Source: Qipengyuania nanhaisediminis (GTDB taxonomy: Bacteria; Pseudomonadota; Alphaproteobacteria; Sphingomonadales; Sphingomonadaceae). Taken from it: 64,000 nucleotides of DNA. The translations under genes and the position numbers were made by a program. Shown one piece after another: positions 7,962 through 15,709 of the stretch; position 1 is the stretch's first letter, and every line of letters begins with the position of its first letter. The notes beneath the pieces were generated by a model. The model ran no database searches. It was not told the origin of the DNA and saw nothing but the letters and a program-made list of their open reading frames with translations. The DNA lies in the NCBI RefSeq assembly GCF_900115585.1, contig NZ_FOWZ01000001.1:889461-953460 (forward strand), in the 5' to 3' direction.

Positions 7962-9158
7962 TCAGCCGGCAGAGGGGCTTTCGACCGTTTCGGTCACGGT
8001 CTGCTCGTCCTGCTGCTCTTCCTCTTCGGCACCGATCAGGTCGCTGCCGTCGCCAGGCATGATGAAGACACGGCCGGTGCGGCCTTCCTTGCGGAGCTTT
8101 TCGTACTTCTGGGAGCGTTCAGCCAGGTAGCGCGCGACCGAGGAAGGAATGCGGAAACTGTTGGCCTGTCCATCGCTGTATACCGTGTTGTATGTCGGTT
8201 CGCGCTGGCCGCCCGCGAGATCGGCGACGGTCTCTTCGTACTGGTTGACCTTCACTTCCGACTTGGAGGCGAGCAGTTCCTTCACCTCCTCTTCCGCGTA
8301 ACGCGAGAGATGCTCTTTCAGGTCTGCACCCATCTGGGGGAAGTAAAAGGGCGCTGCCTCTTCGTAGATCGCGGAAACAAGCAGGTTCTTGCCATATCCT
8401 TCGACGCCGCGGAGCGAGTTCACGAATTCATTCGCTCCTTCGAGAAGGAGACGGTCGATGTTTTCTCCGGTGTGCGCTTCGCGCTGGATTGAAGGGCTGC
8501 CCACATCGCCGCGGAAGAAGCCGTAAATGACCTTGGGATCCTTCCAGTTCGGATAGACGATCCGCGTGCGGATGTCCTTGGGGCTCATCGACACGCCGGC
8601 CACGGTGATGAACGGTGTGACATCCAGCGGACTCTTGTTCTCACCGAGCAGCAGGCGCGACGGCGCCTTGACCGGGTAATTGAGCGCGATCTGTTCGATC
8701 ATCGCGACATTGTGCAGGTTGATCCAGTAAGCGAGCTGTTCGTCGCGGGGCAGGCTGGCGATGTCCAGCTGCGTCCCGATCTGCTCCAGATCCTGGCGGT
8801 ATTCGGTGAAAGTCGCGATCGCAGCTTCGTCCATGAGCGAGAAGGGAATGCGGTTGCCTTCCATCCTGACACGGGAATCATGACCCCAGACACGCCGGCT
8901 GCCGAGGGTCGGGTCCGGACGGGTCGCGCCATCACGGGTCGACAGGCCCATGCGCAGCACCATGTATTGCAACGCGTCCTGCCATATCGCGTAGTCGAGC
9001 GCGGTCTGTTTCGACGGGCGAGGGACGAACTTGTCGAAATCACCAGCGGTCGCTGCCGCACTTGACGCCACGTAAGGGGTTTCCCCCTGAGCGAGTGCTG
9101 GGGCGGAAGTCGCGCAAGCTGCGAGCAGGACTGCGGAACAAATAAAGCGGTTTTTCAC
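7962..9158 (-). CDS. DUF547-domain secreted protein
   Basis: About 398 residues from GTG 9158, chosen because a cleavable signal peptide follows directly (hydrophobic core 'FICSAVLLAACATSAPALAQ') and AGGGA lies 8-12 bp upstream; the TTG at 9191 would bury it. The DUF547 core is seen in 'LPRDEQLAYWINLHNVAMIEQI' (in parts: AYWINLHN is the hallmark), 'PFITVAGVSMSPKDI', and 'VIYGFFRGDVGSPSI'. The family is of unknown function. The acidic C-terminal tail (EEEEQQDEQTVTETVE) is low complexity. Probably periplasmic; a lipobox reading of 'LLAAC' is possible, so it could instead be a lipoprotein. Confidence 0.85.
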   Translation of the reverse strand: MKNRFICSAVLLAACATSAPALAQGETPYVASSAAATAGDFDKFVPRPSKQTALDYAIWQDALQYMVLRMGLSTRDGATRPDPTLGSRRVWGHDSRVRMEGNRIPFSLMDEAAIATFTEYRQDLEQIGTQLDIASLPRDEQLAYWINLHNVAMIEQIALNYPVKAPSRLLLGENKSPLDVTPFITVAGVSMSPKDIRTRIVYPNWKDPKVIYGFFRGDVGSPSIQREAHTGENIDRLLLEGANEFVNSLRGVEGYGKNLLVSAIYEEAAPFYFPQMGADLKEHLSRYAEEEVKELLASKSEVKVNQYEETVADLAGGQREPTYNTVYSDGQANSFRIPSSVARYLAERSQKYEKLRKEGRTGRVFIMPGDGSDLIGAEEEEQQDEQTVTETVESPSAG

Positions 9159-9328
9159 GGTCAATCCCTGTCGAAATAGCAATGGCTGCAATTAATACGT
9201 GGTAATGCGTTCAACGTGCCGGTGACATTACAAGCTTCTTCAATAACAAAGCCATGTGGATTGCCGATGAACCCATACCTTTCGTCGATGCAAAAAGTGC
9301 GTTCGTGGTCGACGGGCCCGCCTGAAGC

Positions 9329-9364
9329 AAAAAGGCGGGGCAGTCACCAAGTGACGCCCCGCCT
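9329..9364 (-). terminator. Rho-independent terminator of infC
   Basis: On the minus strand GGCGGGGC-GTCAC, loop TTG, GTGAC-T-GCCCCGCC is followed by TTTTTG. The 13-bp stem with a single bulge and a T-run starts 25 bp after the infC stop codon. infC therefore ends its transcript here, rather than continuing into rpmI-rplT as in many bacteria. Confidence 0.92.
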
Positions 9365-9388
9365 CATAAATCCGTAAACCAAACTCGC

Positions 9389-9931
9389 TTACTTCGGAGC
9401 CAGCACCATCAGCATCTGGCGTCCTTCGAGGCGCGGGAAGCTTTCCACCTTGGCGATCTCTTCCACGTCGTCGCGCACGCGGTTGAGCAGGTCCATACCC
9501 AGCTGCTGGTGCGCCATTTCGCGGCCACGGAAGCGCAGCGTGCACTTCACCTTGTCGCCGTTTTCGATGAACTTCACGACATTACGCATCTTCACGTCAT
9601 AGTCGTGCGTGTCGATGTTCGGGCGCATCTTGACCTCTTTGATATCCTGGGTCTTCTGCGTCTTGCGTGCGAGGTTCGCCTTTTTCTGCGCCTCGTAGCG
9701 ATATTTGCCGACATCGAGGAACTTGCACACCGGCGGGTCTGCGTTGGGCGAGACTTCGACGAGATTTAGGCCCAGTTCGTTGGCCTGCTCGGTCGCTTCG
9801 CGGGTGTACATCACCCCCAGGTTTTCACCTTCGTGATCGATCACGCGGACCTTGGGGACATTGATCATGTTATCGTAGCGCGGGCCGCTTTTCACGGGCA
9901 TTTGCATGCTGCGCCGGGGTGGACGGGCTAT
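9389..9931 (-). CDS. infC: Translation initiation factor IF-3, apparent ATA start
   Basis: IF-3 binds the 30S subunit, prevents 50S joining and proofreads start codons. The N-domain ('[23 protein letters not shown]', seen in parts), linker and C-domain ('[20 protein letters not shown]', '[15 protein letters not shown]', '[14 protein letters not shown]') are complete. The first ATG (9907) has no Shine-Dalgarno. Eight codons upstream in frame an ATA (9931-9929) lies 8 bases after a perfect AGGAG (9944-9940), giving an I/M-ARPPRRS N-terminus of 180 residues. AUU or AUA starts are a known signature of infC autoregulation, because IF-3 discriminates against them. An out-of-frame ATG sits only 1 base from the AGGAG and gives a short unrelated frame. 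Confidence 0.93.
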   Translation of the reverse strand: MARPPRRSMQMPVKSGPRYDNMINVPKVRVIDHEGENLGVMYTREATEQANELGLNLVEVSPNADPPVCKFLDVGKYRYEAQKKANLARKTQKTQDIKEVKMRPNIDTHDYDVKMRNVVKFIENGDKVKCTLRFRGREMAHQQLGMDLLNRVRDDVEEIAKVESFPRLEGRQMLMVLAPK

Positions 9932-10007
9932 GGGGCATTCTCCTGATTCTGCCGTTTTGTGTGGTGGCTATGTAGGGAGAAACACCGCAAACCGCTAGTG
10001 GTGATAG

Positions 10008-10709
10008 CTATGCGGCCTTCCATAGCGGGAAACGGGCCAGTTTGCCCTTCGCCGGAACCACGGCATCGATGCGTTCGGCAGGTTGCAGCGCCTTCAGGAT
10101 TGCCGGGTCTGCCGCGTTCATGCCGCCGGTGTAGGCGCCGAATGCCGGGAGTATCATTCTCCCGCTGGGTTTTCCGTCGGCGCCTTCATTCGCGCTGACG
10201 ACGGCGCAGGGACGGCGGATCATCCGCTGGCGGATCTTGAGTTGGAGGCGAGGGTGGTAGTGACCCGACAGCTCCGGACGGGACTCGCCCTTCTTGGCGC
10301 GGTGGCGCAGGATTGTGCCGTTGATCTCGATCTCTTCGACTAGCGTGCCGCCGCAACGCGCCTCCATGTCGGGATCGTGGTTTCCCGTGATCCAGACCCA
10401 GTCGACGGCCTTGGTAAGAGCTTCCAGCATGCCGCAGGCGTGCGGTTCGAGCCGGGCGGAGCCTTGCGAATCGTGAAAGTTGTCGCCCAGCGTGATGACC
10501 CGCCGCGCACCGGTCTCGCGGATGGCCAGCGCCACCCGCTCCAGCGTTTCGCGGCTATCATAGGGCGGTATCATCTGGCCGTGCCCGGCGAAAAAACTGC
10601 CCTTTTCGAGGTGAAGGTCGGCGACCAGCAGCGCACGCTCGCGCGGCCAATAGAGCGCACGACCCTCCGTGAGGAGCCATTCCTCGCCAGCGAACGAAAG
10701 GGGAACCAT
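10008..10709 (-). CDS. pdeM: PdeM-type metallophosphoesterase (ligase-associated DNA repair endonuclease)
   Basis: 233 residues of a calcineurin-like phosphoesterase: 'LLVADLHLEKGSFFAGHG' (D-x-H), 'VITLGDNFHDS' (GD), 'WVWITGNHDP' (GNHD), and 'ELSGHYHPR' (GHxH). The 'LHLEKGSFF' box and the C-terminal 'PAFGAYTGGMNAADP' are characteristic of the ligase-associated PdeM family. This family belongs to the bacterial lhr-ligase-exonuclease cluster for DNA damage responses. No ligase, exonuclease or Lhr helicase is adjacent here, so it stands alone. It is divergent from hemF with only 45 bp between the starts. Confidence 0.88.
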   Translation of the reverse strand: MVPLSFAGEEWLLTEGRALYWPRERALLVADLHLEKGSFFAGHGQMIPPYDSRETLERVALAIRETGARRVITLGDNFHDSQGSARLEPHACGMLEALTKAVDWVWITGNHDPDMEARCGGTLVEEIEINGTILRHRAKKGESRPELSGHYHPRLQLKIRQRMIRRPCAVVSANEGADGKPSGRMILPAFGAYTGGMNAADPAILKALQPAERIDAVVPAKGKLARFPLWKAA

Positions 10710-10754
10710 GGCTCGCTATTGCCGTAGCTGCCTGCGAATGGCAAGGCCTCTCGC

Positions 10755-11612
10755 ATGACCGACTGGACCGAGAACACCCAAGCAGCACGCAGCTGGTTCG
10801 AGACCCTGCGCGACCGCATCTGCGCCGAGTTCGAAGCGATCGAACGAGAAGCCGGATCGGATGCGCAGTTCCAGTACGATAGCTGGCAGCGTGAAGAAAA
10901 GGGCAACGCCGATCCCGGTGGCGGCACGCGCGGGTTGATGAAGGGCAAGGTCTTCGAGAAAGTCGGCGTCAACGTCTCCACCGTCCGGGGCAATTTCGCG
11001 CCCGAATTCGCCGGTTCGATCAATGGCGCGACGGCCGAAAATCCCGGCTTCTCCGCGACCGGCATCAGCCTCGTCGCACATATGGCCAATCCCCATGTGC
11101 CAGCGGTCCACATGAACACCCGCTTCCTGACGACCAGCAAAGCCTGGTTCGGCGGCGGTGCGGACCTCAATCCTCCACTGCCGTATGAAGAGGACACCGA
11201 GGACTTTCACGCCCGCTTCCGCGCTGCATGTGCGGCCCATAACCCGACCTATTACGACCGGTTCAAGAAATGGGCGGACGACTATTTCTACATTCCCCAC
11301 CGCGGTGTGCATCGCGGGGTAGGGGGCATCTTCTACGATCACCTGGAATGCGAAGACGACGCCGCGTTCGAGCGCAATCTGGCTTTCACCAAGGATGTCG
11401 GTGAAGCTTTCCTCGACATTTTCCCGCAGCTGGTGCGCCGGCGCATGGGCAGCGAATTCGATGATGCGGACAGGCGCCAACAACTCGAATGGCGCGGCCG
11501 CTATGCCGAATTCAATCTCGTCTACGACAGGGGCACACTCTTTGGTCTCAAGACGGGCGGCAATATCGATGCCATACTGATGAGCCTGCCGCCCGAGGCG
11601 ACGTGGAGCTGA
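10755..11612 (+). CDS. hemF: Oxygen-dependent coproporphyrinogen III oxidase
   Basis: 285 residues, full length for aerobic HemF, which decarboxylates two propionates of coproporphyrinogen III in haem synthesis in the cytosol. Family blocks are intact: 'GGGTRGLMKGKVFEKVGVN' (in parts), 'HMNTRFLTTSKAWFGGGADLNP', 'KKWADDYFYIPHRGVHRGVGGIF' (with the catalytic-region His and Arg), and 'RRQQLEWRGRYAEFNLVYDRGT' near the end. Position and context show a monocistronic gene, convergent with the glucanase gene with no intervening bases. Confidence 0.97.
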   Translation: MTDWTENTQAARSWFETLRDRICAEFEAIEREAGSDAQFQYDSWQREEKGNADPGGGTRGLMKGKVFEKVGVNVSTVRGNFAPEFAGSINGATAENPGFSATGISLVAHMANPHVPAVHMNTRFLTTSKAWFGGGADLNPPLPYEEDTEDFHARFRAACAAHNPTYYDRFKKWADDYFYIPHRGVHRGVGGIFYDHLECEDDAAFERNLAFTKDVGEAFLDIFPQLVRRRMGSEFDDADRRQQLEWRGRYAEFNLVYDRGTLFGLKTGGNIDAILMSLPPEATWS

Positions 11613-12512
11613 CTACTCGGCCGGTGAGTAAACGCGTACCCAGTCGACGAGCATTTCAACCTCGCCGCGCTTCACGGCTTCTACCGTTGCGGCGGGAATG
11701 CCCGGATAAGGTTTCTCGATACGGTTCGTCTTGAACGGATAGGCGCCGCCCATGGCGAAATTCAGGATCAGGTACTTTTCGTTGTCGAAGCGCCAGTCGC
11801 CATAGTTTTCGACCATCGGCTTGGTGACGCGGTAGAGGACGTGATCGTCGATCAGGAAATCGATCTGCGTGTCGGTCCACTCGACGGCGTAGGTATGCCA
11901 TTGGGTGACATCGACGCCTTCGGGAAAGAAGAACTTGTTCACGATGGGCGTTTCGCCCGAGTAACCGGGGCCGTGAAGGGCGACGCCGATCCAGTCCTTC
12001 TCTCCGACGTACTCCATGATGTCGATCTCGCCGGTGCCAGGCCACTTGTCGTTGCCCAGAAGCCAGAATGCTGGCCAAACGCCGACATTGTCGGGCAGCT
12101 TGATGCGCGCTTCTGCCCGGCCATGCATGAAGTCGAACTTGCCCTGGCTCTCGATCCGGCCCGAAACGAAAGGCGCATTGCGATCCGCTTTCGTGTCGGC
12201 GCCGGGCTTGAAAACCGGGCGCAGGATCAGCGCGCCGCCTTCGGCACCTGCTGCATCATCCGTGAAGGCGATGACCGAAGGATCGTCGATGTAGGCCTGC
12301 TGCTCATTATTCACCCAGAAATCGGGGCCGATGACGATCCACTTGTCCCGGTCGAGCGTGCCATCGTTGAATTCGTCCGCGAAGATCAGCTCGCGCTCCG
12401 GCGCAAGTGCCTGAGCCAGCGCCTCGCCCGCGTCATGATTGTGCGCGTATGCCGCCGGCGCGGTGCCGAGCGTAAGGGCGGATGCGAGTGCTAAGGTCCA
12501 GTGGCGGGTCAT
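11613..12512 (-). CDS. GH16-family beta-glucanase, secreted
   Basis: 299 residues from ATG 12512, followed by a signal peptide (to about residue 23, 'APAAYA'). The GH16 fold is evident: 'ELIFADEFNDGTLDRDKW' at the start, 'VSGRIESQGKFDFMHGRAEARIKLP', and the active site 'GEIDIMEYVGE', where the first Glu is the nucleophile, Asp assists and the last Glu is acid/base (ExDxxE). 'PAFWLLG' and 'HTYAVEWTD' are also typical. The closest well-known members are laminarinases (beta-1,3-glucanases), so algal laminarin is a plausible substrate, by inference. An imperfect palindrome TGATAACGTTCACA (12533-12546) lies 21 bp upstream of the start and could be an operator. Confidence 0.9.
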   Translation of the reverse strand: MTRHWTLALASALTLGTAPAAYAHNHDAGEALAQALAPERELIFADEFNDGTLDRDKWIVIGPDFWVNNEQQAYIDDPSVIAFTDDAAGAEGGALILRPVFKPGADTKADRNAPFVSGRIESQGKFDFMHGRAEARIKLPDNVGVWPAFWLLGNDKWPGTGEIDIMEYVGEKDWIGVALHGPGYSGETPIVNKFFFPEGVDVTQWHTYAVEWTDTQIDFLIDDHVLYRVTKPMVENYGDWRFDNEKYLILNFAMGGAYPFKTNRIEKPYPGIPAATVEAVKRGEVEMLVDWVRVYSPAE

Positions 12513-12689
12513 AATTGCCTCTCCGAGAGTTCTGATAACGTTCACAATACGCGATCGAGTGCCTTTTGCGAGCCCCGTGGTTACGAATTCAATCCGCGGG
12601 GTGGAAAGCTGTGCCGGGATCGTGGATAGGGCGCAAGGATTTGAAATACGCGTCCAAACCGAAGGGGCGCATCCTGTTCGGAGAGTTCT

Positions 12690-14588
12690 ATGTACCGCCT
12701 CGCATCCGGCATCGCCATCCTCCTCGCAACTGCGGCCTGCACCACGATGGAAGATCGTGACGGCATGCCTATCGTGTCAGAACCGATGGTGGCACCCATC
12801 CTCACCACGCCGGAGGCGCAGGACAATCTCACCTATGCCGAGCCCGAAAAGGCTCGCGTCACGCATGTTGCGCTCGACCTCGCGCTCGATTTCGCGGCGA
12901 AGCGCGTCGGTGGGACCGCGGAACTTCGCGTGCTTGCCGATCCCGGTGATGAAAGGCTGGTGCTCGACACCAATGGCCTTGAAATCTCGCGCGTTACGGA
13001 TCACGTTGGCCGCGATCTGACATTCGAAATCGGTGAGCAGGTCGAAGAGGGAGGCAAGGGCGCTCCGCTGACCGTGATGCTCAATGGCGTACGTAACGTT
13101 CGCATCCATTACATGGCGCCTGCGGATGCCGAGGCGCTGCAATGGCTTACGCCCGAACAAACCGCCGGCGGTGAATATCCTTTCCTCTTCAGCCAAGGCC
13201 AGGCGATCCTCAATCGCACATGGATCCCGACGCAAGACAGCCCCGGTATCCGCCAGACATGGGAAGCCCGGATCACCGCGCCCAAGCCGCTCGACGTGGT
13301 GATGAGCGGGGTAGCGCAGGGCGAACCGGAAGATCTCGGTGATGGCCGCCGTGCCTTCCGCTTCGTGATGGACAAGCCGGTGCCGCCCTACCTGATCGCG
13401 ATTGCAGCAGGCGACATCGATTTTCGGGCGATCGGTCCGCGCACAGGCGTCTGGGCAGAGCCCTCGGTCCTCCCGCGCGCTTATGCAGAAGTCGGCGATA
13501 CCGAGGAAATGGTCGTCGCTGCCGAAGAGCTTTACGGAGAGTATCGCTGGGGCCGCTACGACATGATCGTCCTGCCGCCTGCATTCCCTTACGGGGGCAT
13601 GGAAAACCCGGTCATGACCTTTCTCACCCCGACTTTCATCGCGGGTGACCGCTCGAACAACGGCCTCGTCGCACATGAACTGGCGCATAGCTGGTCGGGC
13701 AATCTCGTGACCAATGCGGTCTGGGGCGACAGCTGGCTCAACGAAGGTGTCACCACCTATTTCGAGAACCGTATCGTCGAGGCGGTGTATGGAAAAAAGC
13801 GGGCCGAGCAGGAGGCCGCGCTGATGTACGCAAATATCCAGGAAGTGTTGTCCGAGGTCGGCAATGACGCTCCGGGCACGGCTCTCAGCACCGATGGCGG
13901 ATACGAGCTGGGCAGCGCAATCGCCTATGACAAGGGCGCTTTCTTCCTGCGAACGGTCGAACGCATCGTCGGGCGCGAGCGCTTCGATGCGTGGCTGCAG
14001 CAATGGTTCGACAACCACGCCTTCCAGCCCGCCACCAGCGAGATGTTCTATAACGATATGATGCAGAACCTCGTCGCTTCCGAGCAGGAGGCGAAGGCCC
14101 TGATGCTGCGCGACTGGATTTTCGCGCCGGGCTTGCCGTCCAACGTGGCCAAGCCCGATCCCGCAGCCTTCGCCGCGGTCGATGCGGCCGTAGAAGCCTA
14201 TGCCGCGAGCCGGGTTATCCCAGCCGCCTACTCCGATTGGACGGCCGCCGAGCAAATGCGCTTTCTCGACAATTTGCCTGCTACTCTCTCGGCAGGGGAG
14301 CTGGCTCAACTGGATGCCAGCCTCGGTCTTTCGGGCACGGGCAATAACGAGATCCTGTTCCTCTGGCTCGAGATGGCGCTGGAAAATCGTTATGCGCCCG
14401 CCGTGCCCCTGGCCGAAGAGTTCCTTGCCCGGGTCGGACGCGCCAAGTTCGTTCGCCCGCTGTTCGGTGTTCTCTGGGACCAGGGCGATTGGGGGCGGCC
14501 TATCGCGCAGCGCATCTATGCAAAGACCCGCGACAGCTATCACGCGGTGACACGTGCGGGAGTGGACCGGGTAATGGCAGCGGACTGA
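12690..14588 (+). CDS. M1-family zinc aminopeptidase, probable lipoprotein
   Basis: 632 residues. A lipobox (ATAAC) places a lipidated Cys at residue 17, so it is probably exported and anchored. The M1 peptidase core contains the exopeptidase motif 'GGMENPV', the zinc site HELAH (329-333) and the third ligand Glu352 in 'WLNEGVTTYFENR', 19 residues later, exactly as in the family. The C-terminal half has a leukotriene-A4-hydrolase-type helical domain. The enzyme trims N-terminal residues from peptides in the envelope. Preceded by about 140 bp of non-coding DNA after the divergent GH16 gene. Both a signal lipobox and a complete active site make an active enzyme likely. Confidence 0.94.
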   Translation: MYRLASGIAILLATAACTTMEDRDGMPIVSEPMVAPILTTPEAQDNLTYAEPEKARVTHVALDLALDFAAKRVGGTAELRVLADPGDERLVLDTNGLEISRVTDHVGRDLTFEIGEQVEEGGKGAPLTVMLNGVRNVRIHYMAPADAEALQWLTPEQTAGGEYPFLFSQGQAILNRTWIPTQDSPGIRQTWEARITAPKPLDVVMSGVAQGEPEDLGDGRRAFRFVMDKPVPPYLIAIAAGDIDFRAIGPRTGVWAEPSVLPRAYAEVGDTEEMVVAAEELYGEYRWGRYDMIVLPPAFPYGGMENPVMTFLTPTFIAGDRSNNGLVAHELAHSWSGNLVTNAVWGDSWLNEGVTTYFENRIVEAVYGKKRAEQEAALMYANIQEVLSEVGNDAPGTALSTDGGYELGSAIAYDKGAFFLRTVERIVGRERFDAWLQQWFDNHAFQPATSEMFYNDMMQNLVASEQEAKALMLRDWIFAPGLPSNVAKPDPAAFAAVDAAVEAYAASRVIPAAYSDWTAAEQMRFLDNLPATLSAGELAQLDASLGLSGTGNNEILFLWLEMALENRYAPAVPLAEEFLARVGRAKFVRPLFGVLWDQGDWGRPIAQRIYAKTRDSYHAVTRAGVDRVMAAD

Positions 14589-14675
14589 TTGCATCCGCTG
14601 CACGCGACGGTGCAGCCAACGCCATTGAGCGGTCCATGAACAACGATTAGGCAGCAGGTAACAGGGAGAAGCGCA

Positions 14676-15659
14676 ATGCCCTCAAGCCTTTCCGCCCGCC
14701 TTGCCCCGATCGCGATATTACTCGCTCCGCTGGTGGCCATTCTCGCTGCTCGCCTAGCTACCCACAGCGATCTTGCCGCGCGCCATCCGCGCACCTCAGC
14801 GCTGTTGTTTCTCTGGATTGCCGCCGATGCGCTGACCCTGGCCGCGATTGCCAGGGCCCCCAAGAACCGTCCCGGGCTGAGGGCCCTCTTGGGCACGATC
14901 GCAGCAGGCTGCATTGTCGCGACAGTGGCTGGCGCAGGAACGGTGCGCGAGGCCTTGCTCGACATGCAGGCGGTCGTGCTCGCGATGGCGCTGACGGTGA
15001 TCGCTTACCTCGGGTGGAGCGCTGCCGATGCGCTGCGCACTTATCGTCGCACCGGATCCGCCGAATTGGCGGCGTGCGAGGTATTGCCAGCCAATCTCGT
15101 CCGCTTCGCAATGTTCGAAAGCAGCATGATGCGCTTGGCACTCTTCAAGTGGGGCGCGCCGCCGCATGTGCCCGAAGGCGCGCAAGGCTTTGCCTATCAC
15201 CGCGTGATCAACCCGATGATCGCGGCTTTCCTCGTCCTGCAACTGATCGAGATCGTCGTCGTAGATCTTCTCGTCAGCCACTGGAGCCGTCTGGCGGCGC
15301 TCGTGCTGCTGGCGCTTGGCATCTGGGGCGCGCTGTTCCTCATCGCGCTGATGAAGGGATTCCGGCTCTATCCGATCCTGCTGGACGGGGATTGCGTGCA
15401 CGTGCGCGCCGGATTGCTGATCGACCTGCGTGTCCCGATCGATACAATCAAAGAGTTGGAAGCTTCGATTACCAAGGCCGAGGCAGATCGTGCGGATGTC
15501 CTCAACGCTGCGCTGTTCTCGCATCCCAATATCATCATGCGCCTGCGAACGCCCATCCGGCATGCCGGTCTGTTCGGGAAATCGCGCGAAGTACGAAGGA
15601 TCGCTTTCCGGCTCGATCAGCCCGCCGCCTTCATCGAGGCACTCGAACCCCATTTGTAA
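14676..15659 (+). CDS. Uncharacterised multi-spanning membrane protein
   Basis: 327 residues. Hydrophobic segments appear at about 10-30, 42-60, 68-88, 95-115, 185-205 and 210-232, followed by a cytosolic C-terminal domain of about 95 residues ('RLYPILLDGDCVHVRAGLLIDLRVP', shown in pieces, resembles a bacterial PH-like beta domain). No catalytic motif is recognisable and I do not know the family. An in-frame ATG at 14676 with AGGGAGAAG just upstream supports the start. It is 50 bp upstream of rsh on the same strand and may share its transcript, with no functional implication visible. Confidence 0.75.
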   Translation: MPSSLSARLAPIAILLAPLVAILAARLATHSDLAARHPRTSALLFLWIAADALTLAAIARAPKNRPGLRALLGTIAAGCIVATVAGAGTVREALLDMQAVVLAMALTVIAYLGWSAADALRTYRRTGSAELAACEVLPANLVRFAMFESSMMRLALFKWGAPPHVPEGAQGFAYHRVINPMIAAFLVLQLIEIVVVDLLVSHWSRLAALVLLALGIWGALFLIALMKGFRLYPILLDGDCVHVRAGLLIDLRVPIDTIKELEASITKAEADRADVLNAALFSHPNIIMRLRTPIRHAGLFGKSREVRRIAFRLDQPAAFIEALEPHL

Positions 15660-15709
15660 GATTTTTACGTTGCATTGCAGCACGCTTTGGCCACATCGTG
15701 TGAGCCGAG

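Noticed and set aside
12777-14603. 608-codon minus-strand ORF opposite the M1 peptidase
   Set aside because: Shadow of the real gene, which has HELAH and GGMEN motifs on the plus strand.
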